DNA of 64,000 nucleotides from Przewalskia tangutica (GCA_029844215.1 CM056732.1:24863501-24927500); one strand, 5' to 3'. Counted from the first letter of the stretch, positions 32,198 to 44,501 are shown. Numbers and translations are program-made. Notes: generated by a model not told the origin, from the sequence alone.

Positions 32198-33033
32198 TTT
32201 TAGGTTCTTAACCACAACAGACCTAGGGTTATTATTTGGCATTATTTTGCATTTAATTGGTTGTGCTGTATTTTGTTTTATTTTTAATTGCTACCTGCTT
32301 TACTGTTTTCCTTAAACTGGCATTCCGCTCATATTTCTTCCATTCTGGAAAATTCACACTATCACACACTCACGCGCTGGTGTGCTTCGCGCACCCGCAA
32401 ATTTCTTTCAAAAATATCCAAATTTTAGGAGAGTTGCGCGCTGTGAGTTAGATCGGTTCGTTCGATCACCGCGTAGCCTTCTCACTCGAGTTGTCCGCCG
32501 GGAACTCAAGGCCTAGAAAAGCCAAATCTTAGCAACTCGTGATAGAGCTATACCACCCTTTATTTTAAGGCATGCATGCATTTACCTTAGGTGGGTCGGT
32601 CCTTGGTATCGACACCACAATTAGAAAAAAACACCAAACTTGTCGACGGGTTTCTCAACCCAACGACCAACCAGCATATTATGTGTAGCGTGACAATGAT
32701 AGACAAATCCAAACCTAATCATGTCATGCTGAAATTGGAAAAAGTGCACCGTCATTTGGTCGCCATTTCCAACAAAAGCATTACAGTTGGGCGGCTTGGA
32801 CAAATCCATCATAACCTCGCATATCTGACGTTTAGGCCTACCTCTGGCATAAAGAGGTCCCAAACATGTTAGAACACGCACTTGATTTGCGATTTGCTTA
32901 TTAGTATATATTGCCCGCAACTTTTTGCATATTATACTAACTTGGTTTGCTTCATTTGTTAAAGGGTTATTTTTGTCTAGCTTACCCCAAAAGGTTGATT
33001 CGCGTTGACTGGTAGGAGCACAATCATCCATAA
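32198..33033 (+). other. Element D leader
   Basis: This stretch lies between the primer site and the gag start. On the plus strand only short frames occur. On the minus strand 32621-33031 stays open for 136 codons, but I recognise no motif in it and judge it uncertain. Confidence 0.5.
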
Positions 33034-34738
33034 ATGACTAATCCAGAGGCACCGGAGCGAAACAACTTAGGACTCGTTCCTGTAGAGGATGCAGAGGCGT
33101 TAGAAAGGAGAAACACCAATGATCAACACCTCGCCAAACTATTGCAGCAAATGGAAATCATGCAGGCCGAAATAGAAAGGCTCCGAAATATCACAAACCT
33201 GTCTACTAGCTTGAATGAACCACTCCCAGAGCAAGGGACAAATGCAATCGTGTCACAAGCCCTTGAGCCTCCACTTCCCCAAAGCTCCCCGCAGAGGCCG
33301 CAACATACCAGCTCACACCAAAATATCACTCGCCCGATCAATTTGCAAGCCGGCCCACAAAATGATCCGTTTACCACATACATATCTCAACCTCCACCTA
33401 CTTATATCTCCCCACTCAACCCAAATTGCCAAACCACCCAATACGAGCAGATGACACACAAACAATATGAGGGATTAGCACATCCGATCGAAAGCCAACC
33501 ATTTATTATGCATACATCCTCTCAAGAGACAGATCAATACAAGGAAATGGAGCGCACTGAGCCAGAGCTGATGAAAATATGGCAAAAGAAATTCGTAGTT
33601 TGAAAGAGGCATTCAAAAGCATTCAGATGAACAAGGGGGAAGAAGGTTTGGAATATGAAAACTTATGTATGCACCCTGACGTTGAATTACCTGTGGGGTA
33701 CAAGGTGCCCAAATTTGACATGTTCGATGGAAAGGGGAATCCTCGAGCTCATCTAAGGTCATATTGCGATAAATTGATTGGAGTTGGTAAAAATCAAGCA
33801 ATCATCACGGTTATTCATCGTGAGTCTAACCGACGACGCTGGATCGTACACATGCCAAGACCCTTGAAAATGGGACAGTTGGAATGCCATGGCACAAGAT
33901 TTCATGGATAGATTTAGATTCAACACTGACACTGTCTTAGACAGATTTTATCTTATGAAGCTTGAAAAGAAATCCACGTAAACTTTCGGAATACGCCGAG
34001 GTGGCGGTCGAAGCCAAGGTCCAAATTTCCAATGGCAGAGAGTGAAATGACCACTTTGTTCGTGCAGTCGTTGAAAGACGCGACATATTATGAAAGGATG
34101 ATTAGTGTAATTGGGCGAAGTTTTGCAGAAGTCGTAAGAATGGGCGACTTCGTGGAAGAGGGCATTAAGACAGGCAGGATTACAAACCTGACAGCCCTAC
34201 AAGAAACTAGCAGAGCAATGCAGTCAGATTCCACAGGAGGTACCTCACAAAGGAGAAGAGATGCATCACCCTCTATCATGGTCATTCAGGAGCATAGGCC
34301 TGAACAACATCCAGTGTATCAAAACCCACCGCCTCCTTATTATAACCAAAACGCTCAAATTCCACATTATCAGCACTGCGCCACCCCATATCATGTTTAC
34401 CATACCCAACCAGCATATCCAAAATACTCACCACAATCACGAACCCGCACACCAAACGGATCCAAACCCCGCATAGATGCCGAAAGAAAACCAACAAAAC
34501 CTATACACCTTTAGGCGAACCCATAGCCCAAGTGTATGAGAAGCTGAAAGCCGCAGGAATACTCCACCCAATTCCCAAAAATACCCCCAGGCCTACCTCC
34601 CGAGGGCACGATAAAACTAAACATCAGGCATACCACTCCGTGCGTATGACACGACACCAAAATTGTTATACCCTCAAAGACAAAATCGAGGAATTGATCA
34701 AAGATGGAGTCATCCAACTTAAAAGTTCCCAAATATAA
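33034..34738 (+). pseudogene. Element D gag, frameshifted
   Basis: Gag starts at ATG 33034. The first frame (189 codons) has an N-terminal coiled-coil-like region (LLQQMEIMQAEIERLRNITN, about residues 29-48) and a Pro/Gln/Thr-rich linker. It overlaps a second frame at 33579-33911 with the Tat-type gag core (IHPDVELPVGYKVPKFDMFD-like, then GNPRAHLRSYCDKLIGVGKN). After a break the third frame, 34032-34514, has FVQSLKDATYYERMISVIGR and MGDFVEEGIKTGRI. A fourth, 34532-34738, ends in a degenerate zinc-finger-like HQNCYTLKDKIEELI. At least three frameshifts separate them. The gene would encode the particle protein; this copy cannot make a full-length one as read. Confidence 0.85.
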
Positions 34739-35100
34739 ACAACAACCACTTACTGCACTCGATGATGCTTATGTGAACATGATTGTTGAACAAAACAGTT
34801 TGGAAGCGGACTCACGTTGAATCATCAATCAATCTCCAAAGGAAGAGAATGCTCTTGGCTAGAGCTCGCATGCGCTGAACTACCATTCATCAAAACATGC
34901 ACTTCGCAGAAATCAAAAGAAGATACAAAATCGCGTGGAAGAGCTCTAAGGTCCGCCGTTCTTTAAAAGGAAACATAAATACAATGTGATCCAGTATGAT
35001 CTCGCCAAGACTTCGCCTCTAAGACACAAAGCAAGAAGTGGACTCATGCCTCGCTGGCCCGCCGAGTCCTAAAATAGTTAGTTTAATATTTTGCCCTTCA
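34739..35100 (+). other. Element D post-gag region
   Basis: The sequence after gag has scattered stops in all frames. Short runs such as AYVNMIVEQNSLEADSR may be decayed gag or spacer. No DTG protease motif or RT is visible. Confidence 0.5.
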
Positions 35101-35107
35101 TATGTAA

Positions 35108-35490
35108 TTGGAACTACGTGTGACCTGATTCCCTTGGCGGATACGTAGGCGGCCACATCGGCTTCGGTCCCACCTTTTAGAAAAATCCCAATTTCACTTT
35201 TGCTTGTATTTGGAACTACGTGTGACCTGATTCCCTTGGCGGATACGTAGGCGGCCACATCGGCTTCGGTCCCACCTTTTAGAAAAATCCCAATTTCACT
35301 TTTGCTTGTATTTGGAACTACGTGTGACCTGATTCCCTTGGCGGATACGTAGGCGGCCACATCGGCTTCGGTCCCACCTTTAGAATTTTACCCAATATTC
35401 GCTTGTAATGAACTACGTCATGACCTGATTCCCTCATGGGGATACGTAGGCGGCCTAAATCGGCTTCGGTCACACCGTTAGGAAACTTTC
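35108..35490. repeat. About 116-bp tandem repeat in element D
   Basis: Three close copies and a diverged fourth contain GGAACTACGTGTGACCTGAT, GGCGGATACGTAGGCGGCC and ACATCGGCTTCGGTCCCACC. The motif GATACGTAGGC-GCC is common 3' of gag and pol in plant Tat elements (recalled). Repeat length keeps a minus-strand frame open, which is an artefact. Confidence 0.9.
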
Positions 35491-36100
35491 CCTTCGTTCT
35501 GAAAATAACAAAATACACGTAATATACAAGCAACTCCATTGAGACCCCCTTAGGCCAAACACCCTTTTCGAAACTGGGACAAGGTAGGAAACCAGGCAGG
35601 GGTTATGAGTCTCAAACAAGGCAGACGTCCGACATCAAGAGTCAAAACTACAAAGTCAACGCGAATCAACCGCCCCCCCCAAACTCACAAATTTTTCTTT
35701 GAGCGCAGGTCCTTCATATTAGCAGAAGGTACAACAAAGTTTCGTGATACCAGCGTAGTAAAATATAACAAAATTCTTCGTATGCAGGCATAAACATCAA
35801 CAATCAGAGTTCAAATCCCGCAACAAATTATAGCGCATCAGCTCGGGCCTAGAGTCAAATCGCAACTCATACAGTGCACAAACGCACAACAAAGGCATCA
35901 TGGCAATTCGTCAGTGGCAGCATCTAGCATGGACAACATCTCAGCATTCACAACACCCCACATATCATACAGGGAAGACATCCTTATTCACAATTGCATT
36001 TCTCATATATTTATCATCTTGTTTTACCAGTTATACACTAATTTTTCTCAAGCTTAGCTTGCAGGAGCATTTATTATACAGAGCATCGAACACGCCCGCA
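35491..36100 (+). other. Element D spacer, no gene seen
   Basis: Non-coding sequence with short frames only, in part CA-rich. It connects two repeat arrays. Confidence 0.5.
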
Positions 36101-36104
36101 TAAC

Positions 36105-37175
36105 GACGTTATAAGCACAACACGTCCAAAACGACGCCACGCGTCCGAAAAACGACGCCGCCCGAAACGACGCCGAGTCCAAAACGACTCACGTCCAAAA
36201 CGACGCCATCATCCAAACGACGCCGAGTCCGAAACGACTTAGTCCAAAACGACGCCACCAAAACGACGCCGAGTCCAAATGACTCGAAGTCCAAACGACC
36301 AAGCCCAAAACGACGCCGGCGTCAAAACGACGCCACCCAAAACGACGCCACCAAAACGACGTTAGTCCAAACGACGCCAGTCCAAACGACTGAGTTCAAA
36401 ACGACTCCGCGTCCTAAAACGACGCCACGTCCGAAAACGACGCCCAGTCCGAAAACGACTCAGTCCAAAACGACGCCGCTCAAAACGACGCCACCCAAAA
36501 CGACGCCAGTCAAACGACGTTGAGTCCGAAAACGACTCCGAGTCCGAAAACGACGCCACGTCCGAAAACGACGTCGAGTCCGAAAACGACTCCGCGTCCG
36601 AAAACGACGCTAAGTCCAAAACGACGCCACCAAAACGACGCCACGCCCAAAAACGACGCCACGCCCAAAACGACTCAGTACGAAACGACACCACGCCCAA
36701 ACGACGCCACGTCCGAAAACGACGCCCAGTCCGAAAACGACGTCGAGTCCGAAAACGACTCCGCGTCCGAAAACGACGCCACGTCCGAAAACGACGCCCA
36801 GTCCGAAAACGACGTCGAGTCCGAAAACGACTCCGAGTCCGAAAACGACTCCGCGTCCGAAAACGACGCCACTTCCGAAAACGACGCCAAGTCCGAAAAC
36901 GACGCCAACACGACGACAAGTCCGAAAACGACGCCAAGTCCGAAAACGACGCCATCATCAACATATCACATCGACGCAGGGACAATTTTTTCTGTTCTCA
37001 AAATTGCATTTTTTCTCATTCATGCTTTATTATTCTGTCTTAGCAGTTATGCACTAACTCTTTCTTGAGCTTTAGTCTACAGGGGCAGCAGCAACACAAC
37101 GACGTCATCAACACAACAAGTCCAAAAACGACGACAAGTCCAAAACGACGCCAAGTCCGAAAACGACGCCAATAG
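36105..37175. repeat. 18-bp minisatellite array in element D (ACGACGCC type)
   Basis: Dozens of units share AAAACGAC followed by GCC, TCC or GTC and then a variable pair and GTCCG. In the regular part (36535-36955) the period is 18 bp and variants cycle, for example GCCACGTCCG, GCCCAGTCCG, GTCGAGTCCG, TCCGCGTCCG. A break at about 36956-37100 contains ordinary sequence. Eighteen is a multiple of three, so long frames appear on both strands (SENDAT-type hexapeptides on plus); I treat them as repeat by-products. Confidence 0.9.
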
Positions 37176-37364
37176 CAACATTCCAATACAACAGATTCGC
37201 TCACAAAGTCAAACTGCAACAAGTCTACATCAAATACATCTTGCAAAAACCACAGGCTACATCATTTACACTTTAATTATTTCAGCTAGTTTTGATTACG
37301 CATGAATTACGACACAACTCCATATATAAAACAATTTTTTATCTATGCCCTAGGAGGCGTCATT

Positions 37365-37500
37365 TGCATCTCGTCTATACAACGACGAACGTTTGCATTT
37401 CGTCTATACAACGACGACAACGCCCATACAAGGCGTCATTTGCATTTCGTCTATACAACGACGAACATCTGCATCTCGTCTATACAAGACGGCGTATCAT
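37365..37500. repeat. Short tandem repeat (CGTCTATACAACGACGA type)
   Basis: Four units share TTTGCAT-TCGTCTATACAACG with spacers of about 10-25 bp. It lies between the 18-bp array and the 3' end of element D. Confidence 0.8.
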
Positions 37501-37660
37501 CACACCATTTCATTTGACTACAACCACAACACAGAATTCACATTCTTACATTATTTTGTTTTGACAGTTATGCACTAATGCCTCTATCTTAGCTTCAATC
37601 TACAGGAACTGCAAAAGATGGAGCACAACGTGGATTTTCTCTTACAGCGAACCGGGGCAA

Positions 37661-37917
37661 TTTGTTGGGGGGCCAACCTTCCCAACAAATGGCAGAAGCG
37701 GCCTCAAGCGTCGGTCCACTCGTTCCACATCTCTATAAAACCCAGCACGATAAGTCGGTAACGGTACACCCCTAAGTTCAAGCCAATTATTTTTATTTTT
37801 TACACCATGGTAGCCCAGTGTCATCATAACTCGACACTGGGACAAATTTTGAGTCCGCGTTAGCCCGCCTTGGTGTTTGACCATGGTAGCCCAGTGTCGT
37901 CATAACTCGACACTGGG
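37661..37917. other. Three hairpins upstream of the D 3' LTR
   Basis: Perfect 9-bp stems are present at 37661-37669/37681-37689 (TTTGTTGGG and CCCAACAAA), 37814-37822/37833-37841 and 37890-37898/37909-37917 (CCCAGTGTC and GACACTGGG). The last two lie in a direct duplication that includes ACCATGGTAGCCCAGTGTC and the segment after it. They could be transcript structures near the 3' end of the element. Confidence 0.8.
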
Positions 37918-38039
37918 ACAATTTTTTAAATTTTGCGTCAGCCTTGTCTAATTGCCCAAACCTTTCAATCCTGAGGATCGAGACAAAATTGGCTATGAGT
38001 CAACGTCTTTGTCCGAAGATTCTTCCATCATCTCCATAC

Positions 38040-38052
38040 AAAGAGGGACAAC
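38040..38052 (+). other. Polypurine-like tract of element D
   Basis: AAAGAGGGACAAC lies immediately before the TGTTGACACCC start of the 3' LTR. Confidence 0.7.
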
Positions 38053-41000
38053 TGTTGACACCCAATTTTGACCCTCCCGTCCAGTCATTAACCATAGAAT
38101 TACGCTAATTTTCAACAATAATTCTAATAATTTTAAAATAATAAAATGAAGCAATAAAACATTAATACATGCATAAATAAGTAATTTAATAATGGCACCG
38201 CGTCTTACGTAGAAAATTACGCACTTAGAGTCTCATAATAGCGCCGCATTCTAAAGTATTAAGCATTAATTAAATAGCACGTCCGTCTTTATTTCTTTAT
38301 AATAATTTAAACTCAAGCACTAATTAATTAGCACACCCGCATTTATTATTGTAATAATTTCTTAGACTAATAAAACACCTAAATAATTTAATCACATTTG
38401 TTAATTTAAGTTATCACTAATTAATTAATAATACACTTACCTAGAATTAAATACCTAAAACTCACCACTAATTAATTAATTAACTCCTAAACACTAATAC
38501 CCTAATTAACTAACCCAGCCCACTCCCCACTTAAATTACCCGTCGCCCCGGCCCAAACCCGCAAGCCCACACGCCCCTGCCCTTTATACCTTACCCACAG
38601 AGGCCTTTACCTTATACCCCTCTTCTCCCTCAAACGCATCGCCCAAACCTAAAGAGAAACCAGCAACCCTAAAAGGCCAGTCGCCGCCTTCGTCGCCGAG
38701 ATTCTCGCCTGAGAATCCGGCGACCTCTCCCTTACCTTCCTTACCCACGCACATCCAAACGGATCTTCCTTCAAATCGTACCTTATCGAATCACTACAAA
38801 TCGCACAAAATATCCTTCAAATCCCTCAATCTTGTCCTTACCATAGAAATCACAACCAATATCTCTCTTTAAACACCTCAATCTTTACCTTACCATAGCT
38901 GCACAAATCGCACGAAATCAGGAGGGATTTTTACTGAATCACTCACTAATCAAGCACAGAATCAGCCCTCACTTACTTACCAATTTTAGAACCTAGAGTT
39001 AGGCTATATAAACGACATGCAATAGGCACCGAAAGAAAAAAAACCTGAGCAGCAGTTAGGAGATAGCAGTTTAGGTCAAAAATTGAGACGGAGAGTAGAG
39101 CAGAAAGAGGGAGAAGCACAATACGAGAGAGGTCCAGCAATCGACAAACCAGACCATTAGCATCGCGCAAGTAAGAAGCCTGAAATCTTTCTCTTAATTC
39201 TAGCCAAAAATCAGCAAGCAGCTTTACCCCTTTAGTCGCATCGCAAAACAACTCTCCGAGTGGACCGACGACTTGATACGCTGCTCCGGGTCGCTGTCCG
39301 GAGAAGGTAAATCCTATCCTCTTTGTGAAATTCTGATTTCGTATTCGATTATGTGAAGTTTGTTTTATCCTGATTGTTGCCAGACGTATATTCGTATTTG
39401 TTGTCTCAATATGTGTAAATTCTGCCTTCTAAGCATTCGTCGAATGAAGGTCCGAAATATGATATAATGTATAAGCAGGTTTAGTTATTAGGCTGTTTGC
39501 TAGAAGTACATGTCACTGTGCAGTTGCTGAAATTGTTCATATTAAAATTGCTTATCTGCTGTTTCCAAATGACATATAGGTTTGACATTGGATTTTCTAC
39601 CCATCTCTGTTTCTATCTTTGAGTTATGGCCCTGTTTGCATCCAATCTTGGTTTATACTCATGTTCTCGTATAATAGACAGGTATGGAAGGCAGTCTGAT
39701 ATTGGAAACTACTTAAGTTAATAGAAGGGTCTAAGAAATGGTTTAAACTTAGGGATATGAAGGCCTTTGATTCTCATTGAGTCCTGCATTATCTATCTAT
39801 GAGTGTGTATTGTCTTTCTTAGTAGGCATCTGAATCATGTGTATGTTTATCTATGTCAAATAGTTTGTTAAGTGAAGGATATGTTAGGAGTAATCTTGGT
39901 TTGGTTTGTATCGCTATTGTCAAAATTCACTATGATGTACGTTGAATGAAAGTGTTTGTATGAGATTGCATTGACTTTGATTTCTTGCTATGGGTATAAA
40001 TTGGTCCTATATTTCTAACTTCTTGTTAAACTTGACTTAAAAATCTGAATCATAAAAGGGGGGCACATATGTTTCTATTCCATCCTAAAATGTTCACCCA
40101 TCGCTTTTTTTCGATAAGTCGAAATGCATGTTTGATATCCGATTTTATCCTCTCAAATTCATTTCTTTGACTCGCTTAAACCAAAACAATCTAGCATTGC
40201 AAAACACTTAAAATCAGTATGATACTTGTCCCTGTTTGTTTCCAGCATGATTTATGTACTACTATGAGATTATCTGAGTTTTATGGCCAATACATGTACT
40301 TAACTCAATTCTTGTAGTCAATGCTTTAAAACTGCATTAGCCTAGATGAGTCCCTTCTGTAAACATGCTCCCCCCCTCTGCAACACATGGTTGAGTCTCA
40401 CTATAGGCAAGCTAGTCGCTAAATATTATTTGGGAAGTTCTATTTGATTGTTAAGGATCCGGCATGCTCACTAAATCAGTCCATTGTTTCCTAAAGTGAA
40501 TACTTCTTCCACCAGTCTGCGTTGATTGCCTACCATAAGATGGGCACATATGTCTCTATTCCATCCTAAATCTGTTTAGCTGCTGTTCTCCAGTAACATA
40601 TAGGTTTGGCATTCGATTTCTTATCCAGCTCTGTTCATATGTCTTGAACCATGGTCTTGTTTGCATAAGCATCTAGCAGTGTATGACTTACGCATGATCA
40701 TTCTACATTTATTTCCTGTGGTGGGGCACACCCTATAATCTCTGCATACTTGTAATTCTCCTCTTTGGAGGAATGTCCACCTTGTTTGCCTAAATTGTCC
40801 ATCGTGTGTCGCTTTGGCCATATGCATTTGCTTTCGCCATAATACATGCTGAAAAGGAATTGTGATCTAATCCTTATTGTTTGTTCATGGATACAGTGGG
40901 CTGGATATGAATCATGTTTTTACTAAAAAAAAAACTTATTTATTTGAGTTAAGTCTTGCTTGCTTCTCATCATTTACTGCCTGCTTTGCCTACTGACCCT

Positions 41001-42359
41001 CATTGTTGGTTCACAGATACAGTGGGCTGGATATGAATTATGTCTTGTTAAATGCTTATTTATTTGGGTTAAGTCTTGCTTCTCATCATTTATCGCTGTT
41101 TTGCCCGCTATGCCTATCGATCCTCATTGTTTGTTCATAGATGCAGAAATTTGGATATGAATCATGTTTTATCAAACGTATTTATTTGGGTTAAGTCTTG
41201 CTTGCTTCTCGTTATTTATGGTCCGCTTGGCTCATCGATCCCAATCGTTATTCCAAATCGGAACAACAAATGATTCAAATATGTCTAATACTCGCTTATT
41301 ATTTAATAAAATTTTGAACGTGTACTAATCCTTATCTTTCTTTACCTTTGCATGGCATACCTGGAGCAAAAGAAGAGTCTCAATACGAGACTCGCCGCAA
41401 CAAACGAGGACCTACATCTATGTGCATTCTCTATCCGCATCGGAAATTCCAAGCCACGGCGAAAGGACATCGCCATTCTGCGAGTCATCTTTATTTAATT
41501 CATATCCTTTCCTCATTCATTTGTTGTAATTATTTGCCTAACATTTACTCTAACATTAATACATTTAGAATAGTTCGAGATTGGGTCGTCCTTAGTAAGG
41601 AGTTTAACATTAGAAAGTTACGTAAATCATTTTAACTTAAGTTATAATTAAATCATTTAGCCACATAATTACTCATGTAGTCTAGACATTATTTTTGTCA
41701 TTAAATCCTAACTCGCATAATTAATCATATGTAGCTATGATATTATTTTCAAGATTCCTAACCCATTTGCTATAACATCCATATAGAAATCTTATTTTTA
41801 TACTAAAGAAACCCCTTAAGCATGTGGTATGCTAATCAAGGCAGGCAAATATATACATTAATCTATCTCGCATTATATAGGCATGCTTTAAACCTTATAC
41901 ATGTTTTATAGCACTAAACTTATTTATCTTTGAACAAAATACCTCCTATCGAATATCTTTCGAACATGCATTTTAGCATAAATAATTAACTCTAGGTTTG
42001 AACGGACAACCATGAGTTAGCGGATCCTTTAGGGTGCCCGACCCTTCCCTTTAGGATAATAAAGAACCCTTACCTAATCTCATTAAAGTTTAGCACTATT
42101 AAAATGGAGTTATGTTTACTTTAAACTAGTAACATTTAGGTGTCCTAATTCACCCAAATTAATTAGGTGGCGACTCCGCGAACCCTTTAGCATTTAGCAT
42201 TCTTTTTTAGCACTTTTAATATTCTAGCACCCTCTTTAAGCCCTTTTAATATTTTAGCATTTCCTTTAAACATTTTAACACTTTTATTATTTATTTTCTA
42301 ACATTTTTATTCAAGCAGGATTCGCTAGAATAAAGTCGCGGTCGAAATCGGGCGCGACA
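38053..42359 (+). repeat. 3' LTR of element D
   Basis: This 4307 bp LTR pairs with 27853-32176. Most of its length is identical. Clustered differences occur, for example at about 38661-38695, 39375-39400, 39425-39525, 40090-40135 and 41230-41265, often where one copy has CTG or CAG and the other TCG or CGA. Confidence 0.95.
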
Positions 42360-42364
42360 ACCAA

Positions 42365-43887
42365 TACAATAAATATCAGGAATAGGAAAAAAAAATTAAC
42401 TTTCAAACATAACTATAACTGCAGTTTTATATTTTATATTTGATTTTAAACTCCAAAGTAAATATGATATTTCAGCTATATTAGCTAAATCATTACAAAC
42501 TGTTGGGTAATAAGATCCTGAAAATTCAACAGTAGCAGTGTAAAATTTACGTAAAAATTTTAAAAGTTCAGAAATTGATTTACAATGTTCGTCGGTTAAC
42601 ATATGAATCACGTTCTTACAATGACCATTTGAAACATGTGTTATGAGATCTTTATACTTGTAACATTCTTTAAAAATAAATAAATATAATTTCACCGTGT
42701 AACAACCTCACCTGGCATGTATTTTGGTCTCAATTAAATTGTTTACATTTTTCTTTAAATTCTATTATTCTATTTTTCCTATTATTACCCTGAATAACTC
42801 CAACAGCTCTTCGGACAACAGATAATTCAGTTTCAAATAAATTAAGACCACTTTGAACAATTAAATTATAAATATGACAAACACAACGAACATGAAATAT
42901 ATCAGGAAGTGGCGGTTCTAATTCCACTTATTAAAGATCTACATCAACAATATTATTAGATGCACTATCAAATGATACAAACAGTACTTTTTTATAAAGA
43001 TTCATACTTATTGCAACAACACAAATAGTTTCGCTTATATATTTTCCAGTATGACTTTGATCCTCGTCATACAGAAAAGCAATAGTACGTTTTTCCGTTC
43101 TAAAATTTTCATCAATTCAATGACAAGTAATTGTTAAATAATCTCTACCGTTACAGCTGTCCAATGTATGAGGTCAAACTAACTAGACATAGAAGGTTAA
43201 CGAACAAATGTTGCAAATAAATAACATACTCAGTATAAATTCTAAAAATATCGGCTCTACAAGTAGTACGAGGAACACCTTTAAATAAAGGATTATATAC
43301 TCTTTGAATATATGTAATTAAATATGAAGAAGAACCAAAAGAAAAAGATAAACAACCTCCGACAACGATTTTTGCTAATTCAATGTGATCCTTCTTTGGA
43401 TCGTATTTAACAAGCCCCCTGTTAATGAATTAAGTTGTTGTTGACCGACTTCTAAATCAGAGACAGAACCCAGTGTGTCGGATGATCTTTCAATAAATGC
43501 CTACCTATAGTGTCCGTCCCCCCGTCACCACCCCCTCTCTTATGTTTATAAGTTTTCCCACAAATATTACATATAACTCTATCAGTGTCCCCAATTCTAT
43601 CATAAAGTTCCACACTTTAACTCATTTTTCTCCTACTCGTTACTTCTGGTAAAAGAGGTATATCACTAGTAGTACTAACATTGATAGAAGACACACTAGT
43701 AGGTGTAGGAGTTTCAGTTTCAACAATATTATCTATATGAACATTATCATATTTATTATCTTCTATTCCAAAATCTTCTTGAATTTGATCATAATCTATA
43801 TTTTGATTAGATGATGAAGAACCTTTAGATTTTTTACCCCTTGAAATAGATTTACCTTTTACCCATTGATCTCTTTATCATATCCAT
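42365..43887 (-). pseudogene. hAT1 transposase N-terminal and middle part
   Basis: The minus-strand gene starts near 43887-43866 (MGKGKSISRGKKSK, a basic stretch suitable for nuclear import) and stays open for about 80 codons to one stop. A BED zinc finger follows (CNICGKTYKHKRGGGDGG, with H further on, about 43580-43495). After frameshifts come a DDE-core segment near 43130-43000, the RCVCHIYNLIVQSGL motif (about 42890-42846) and a helical insertion region at 42396-42695. The coding sequence is interrupted by element D and continues at 27847. The family cuts and pastes hAT elements; this copy is not functional. Confidence 0.85.
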
Positions 43888-44501
43888 TATAAAAAATGTA
43901 ATTTAAAATTTAATTTAAATAATCAACAAATAAATATGAAAATTTAATAAAATAATTAGAGAATGAAACGAGTATACCAAACTTCGAGATTCAGAATTCA
44001 ATTGAAGTCGAAGCTCGAAGTCTTGCGTCTTGCTACTTTGAAAACTAATAATAATAATAATAACTTGAGAATTAATAATAGAGAGAATTAAGAGAGTATG
44101 AGAATTGTAGAAATAATTATGTGATAAAAATGAGAAGAATATAGAGTATTTATAGATTTTTTAAAGGGTAAAAATGTAATTAATAAATAATAATAATAAA
44201 AAAGACCAACGGTCCACTGACTGTTGCCCCCTTCAGGCACTACCCCCCAGGCCCCAACGGTAATGTTACCGTTGGGCAACAACCCTTTTATTTTATTTTT
44301 ATTACGTTATCGGACCAGACCGGTTAACCGGTTCCAACCGGTCCGATCCTTATCGAATTTTGCTATAAACCGTGCGGGTTGGGGGGCAAACCAACCCTCA
44401 ACCCATTAAAGCCTACCAGTCCGGACCTGTCCGAGTTCCTTACCGGGTCGACTGATCCGGTTACCGATTAACCCGAACCGGTTGACACCTATAGATGTAA
44501 G

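Larger units (their letters stand above)
27853..42359 (+). mobile_element. Element D, giant gag-only Ogre/Tat-type LTR retrotransposon
   Basis: The LTRs are 27853-32176 (4324 bp) and 38053-42359 (4307 bp), both running from TGTTGACACCC to GGGCGCGACA. The target duplication ACCAA (27848-27852 and 42360-42364) is perfect and lies inside hAT1. A primer site follows the 5' LTR. The 5.9 kb internal region carries a Tat/Ogre-type gag in broken frames, then tandem repeats, with no protease, RT or integrase recognised. It belongs to the large gag-only non-autonomous class sometimes called TR-GAG (inference). Confidence 0.93.
26651..44493 (-). mobile_element. hAT transposon hAT1, carrying element D
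   Basis: The terminal inverted repeats are TATACCTGTCTACCGG at 26651 and CCGGTTGACACCTATA ending at 44493. The perfect 8 bp target duplication GATGTAAG lies at 26643-26650 and 44494-44501, the hAT hallmark. Subterminal DNA is packed with ACCGGTT motifs. Without D the element is about 3.3 kb, close to hAT2 (3317 bp). It encodes a decayed hAT transposase on the minus strand in two parts around D. Confidence 0.95.

Noticed and set aside
32621..33031. 136-codon minus-strand frame in the D leader
   Set aside because: No recognisable motif, antisense to the element, not supported; it could be checked in other D copies before calling it a gene.
35019..35539. Minus-strand frames with repeated GTEADVAAYVSAKGIRSHV
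   Set aside because: They lie in the about 116-bp tandem repeat of element D; no independent coding evidence.
36362..37068. Long frames on both strands (SENDAT-type on plus, RRFRTW-type on minus)
   Set aside because: They are by-products of an 18-bp tandem repeat whose period is a multiple of three.
36105..37500. CRISPR-like direct repeats
   Set aside because: There are no unique spacers of constant length, repeat units vary, and the context is a plant retrotransposon.
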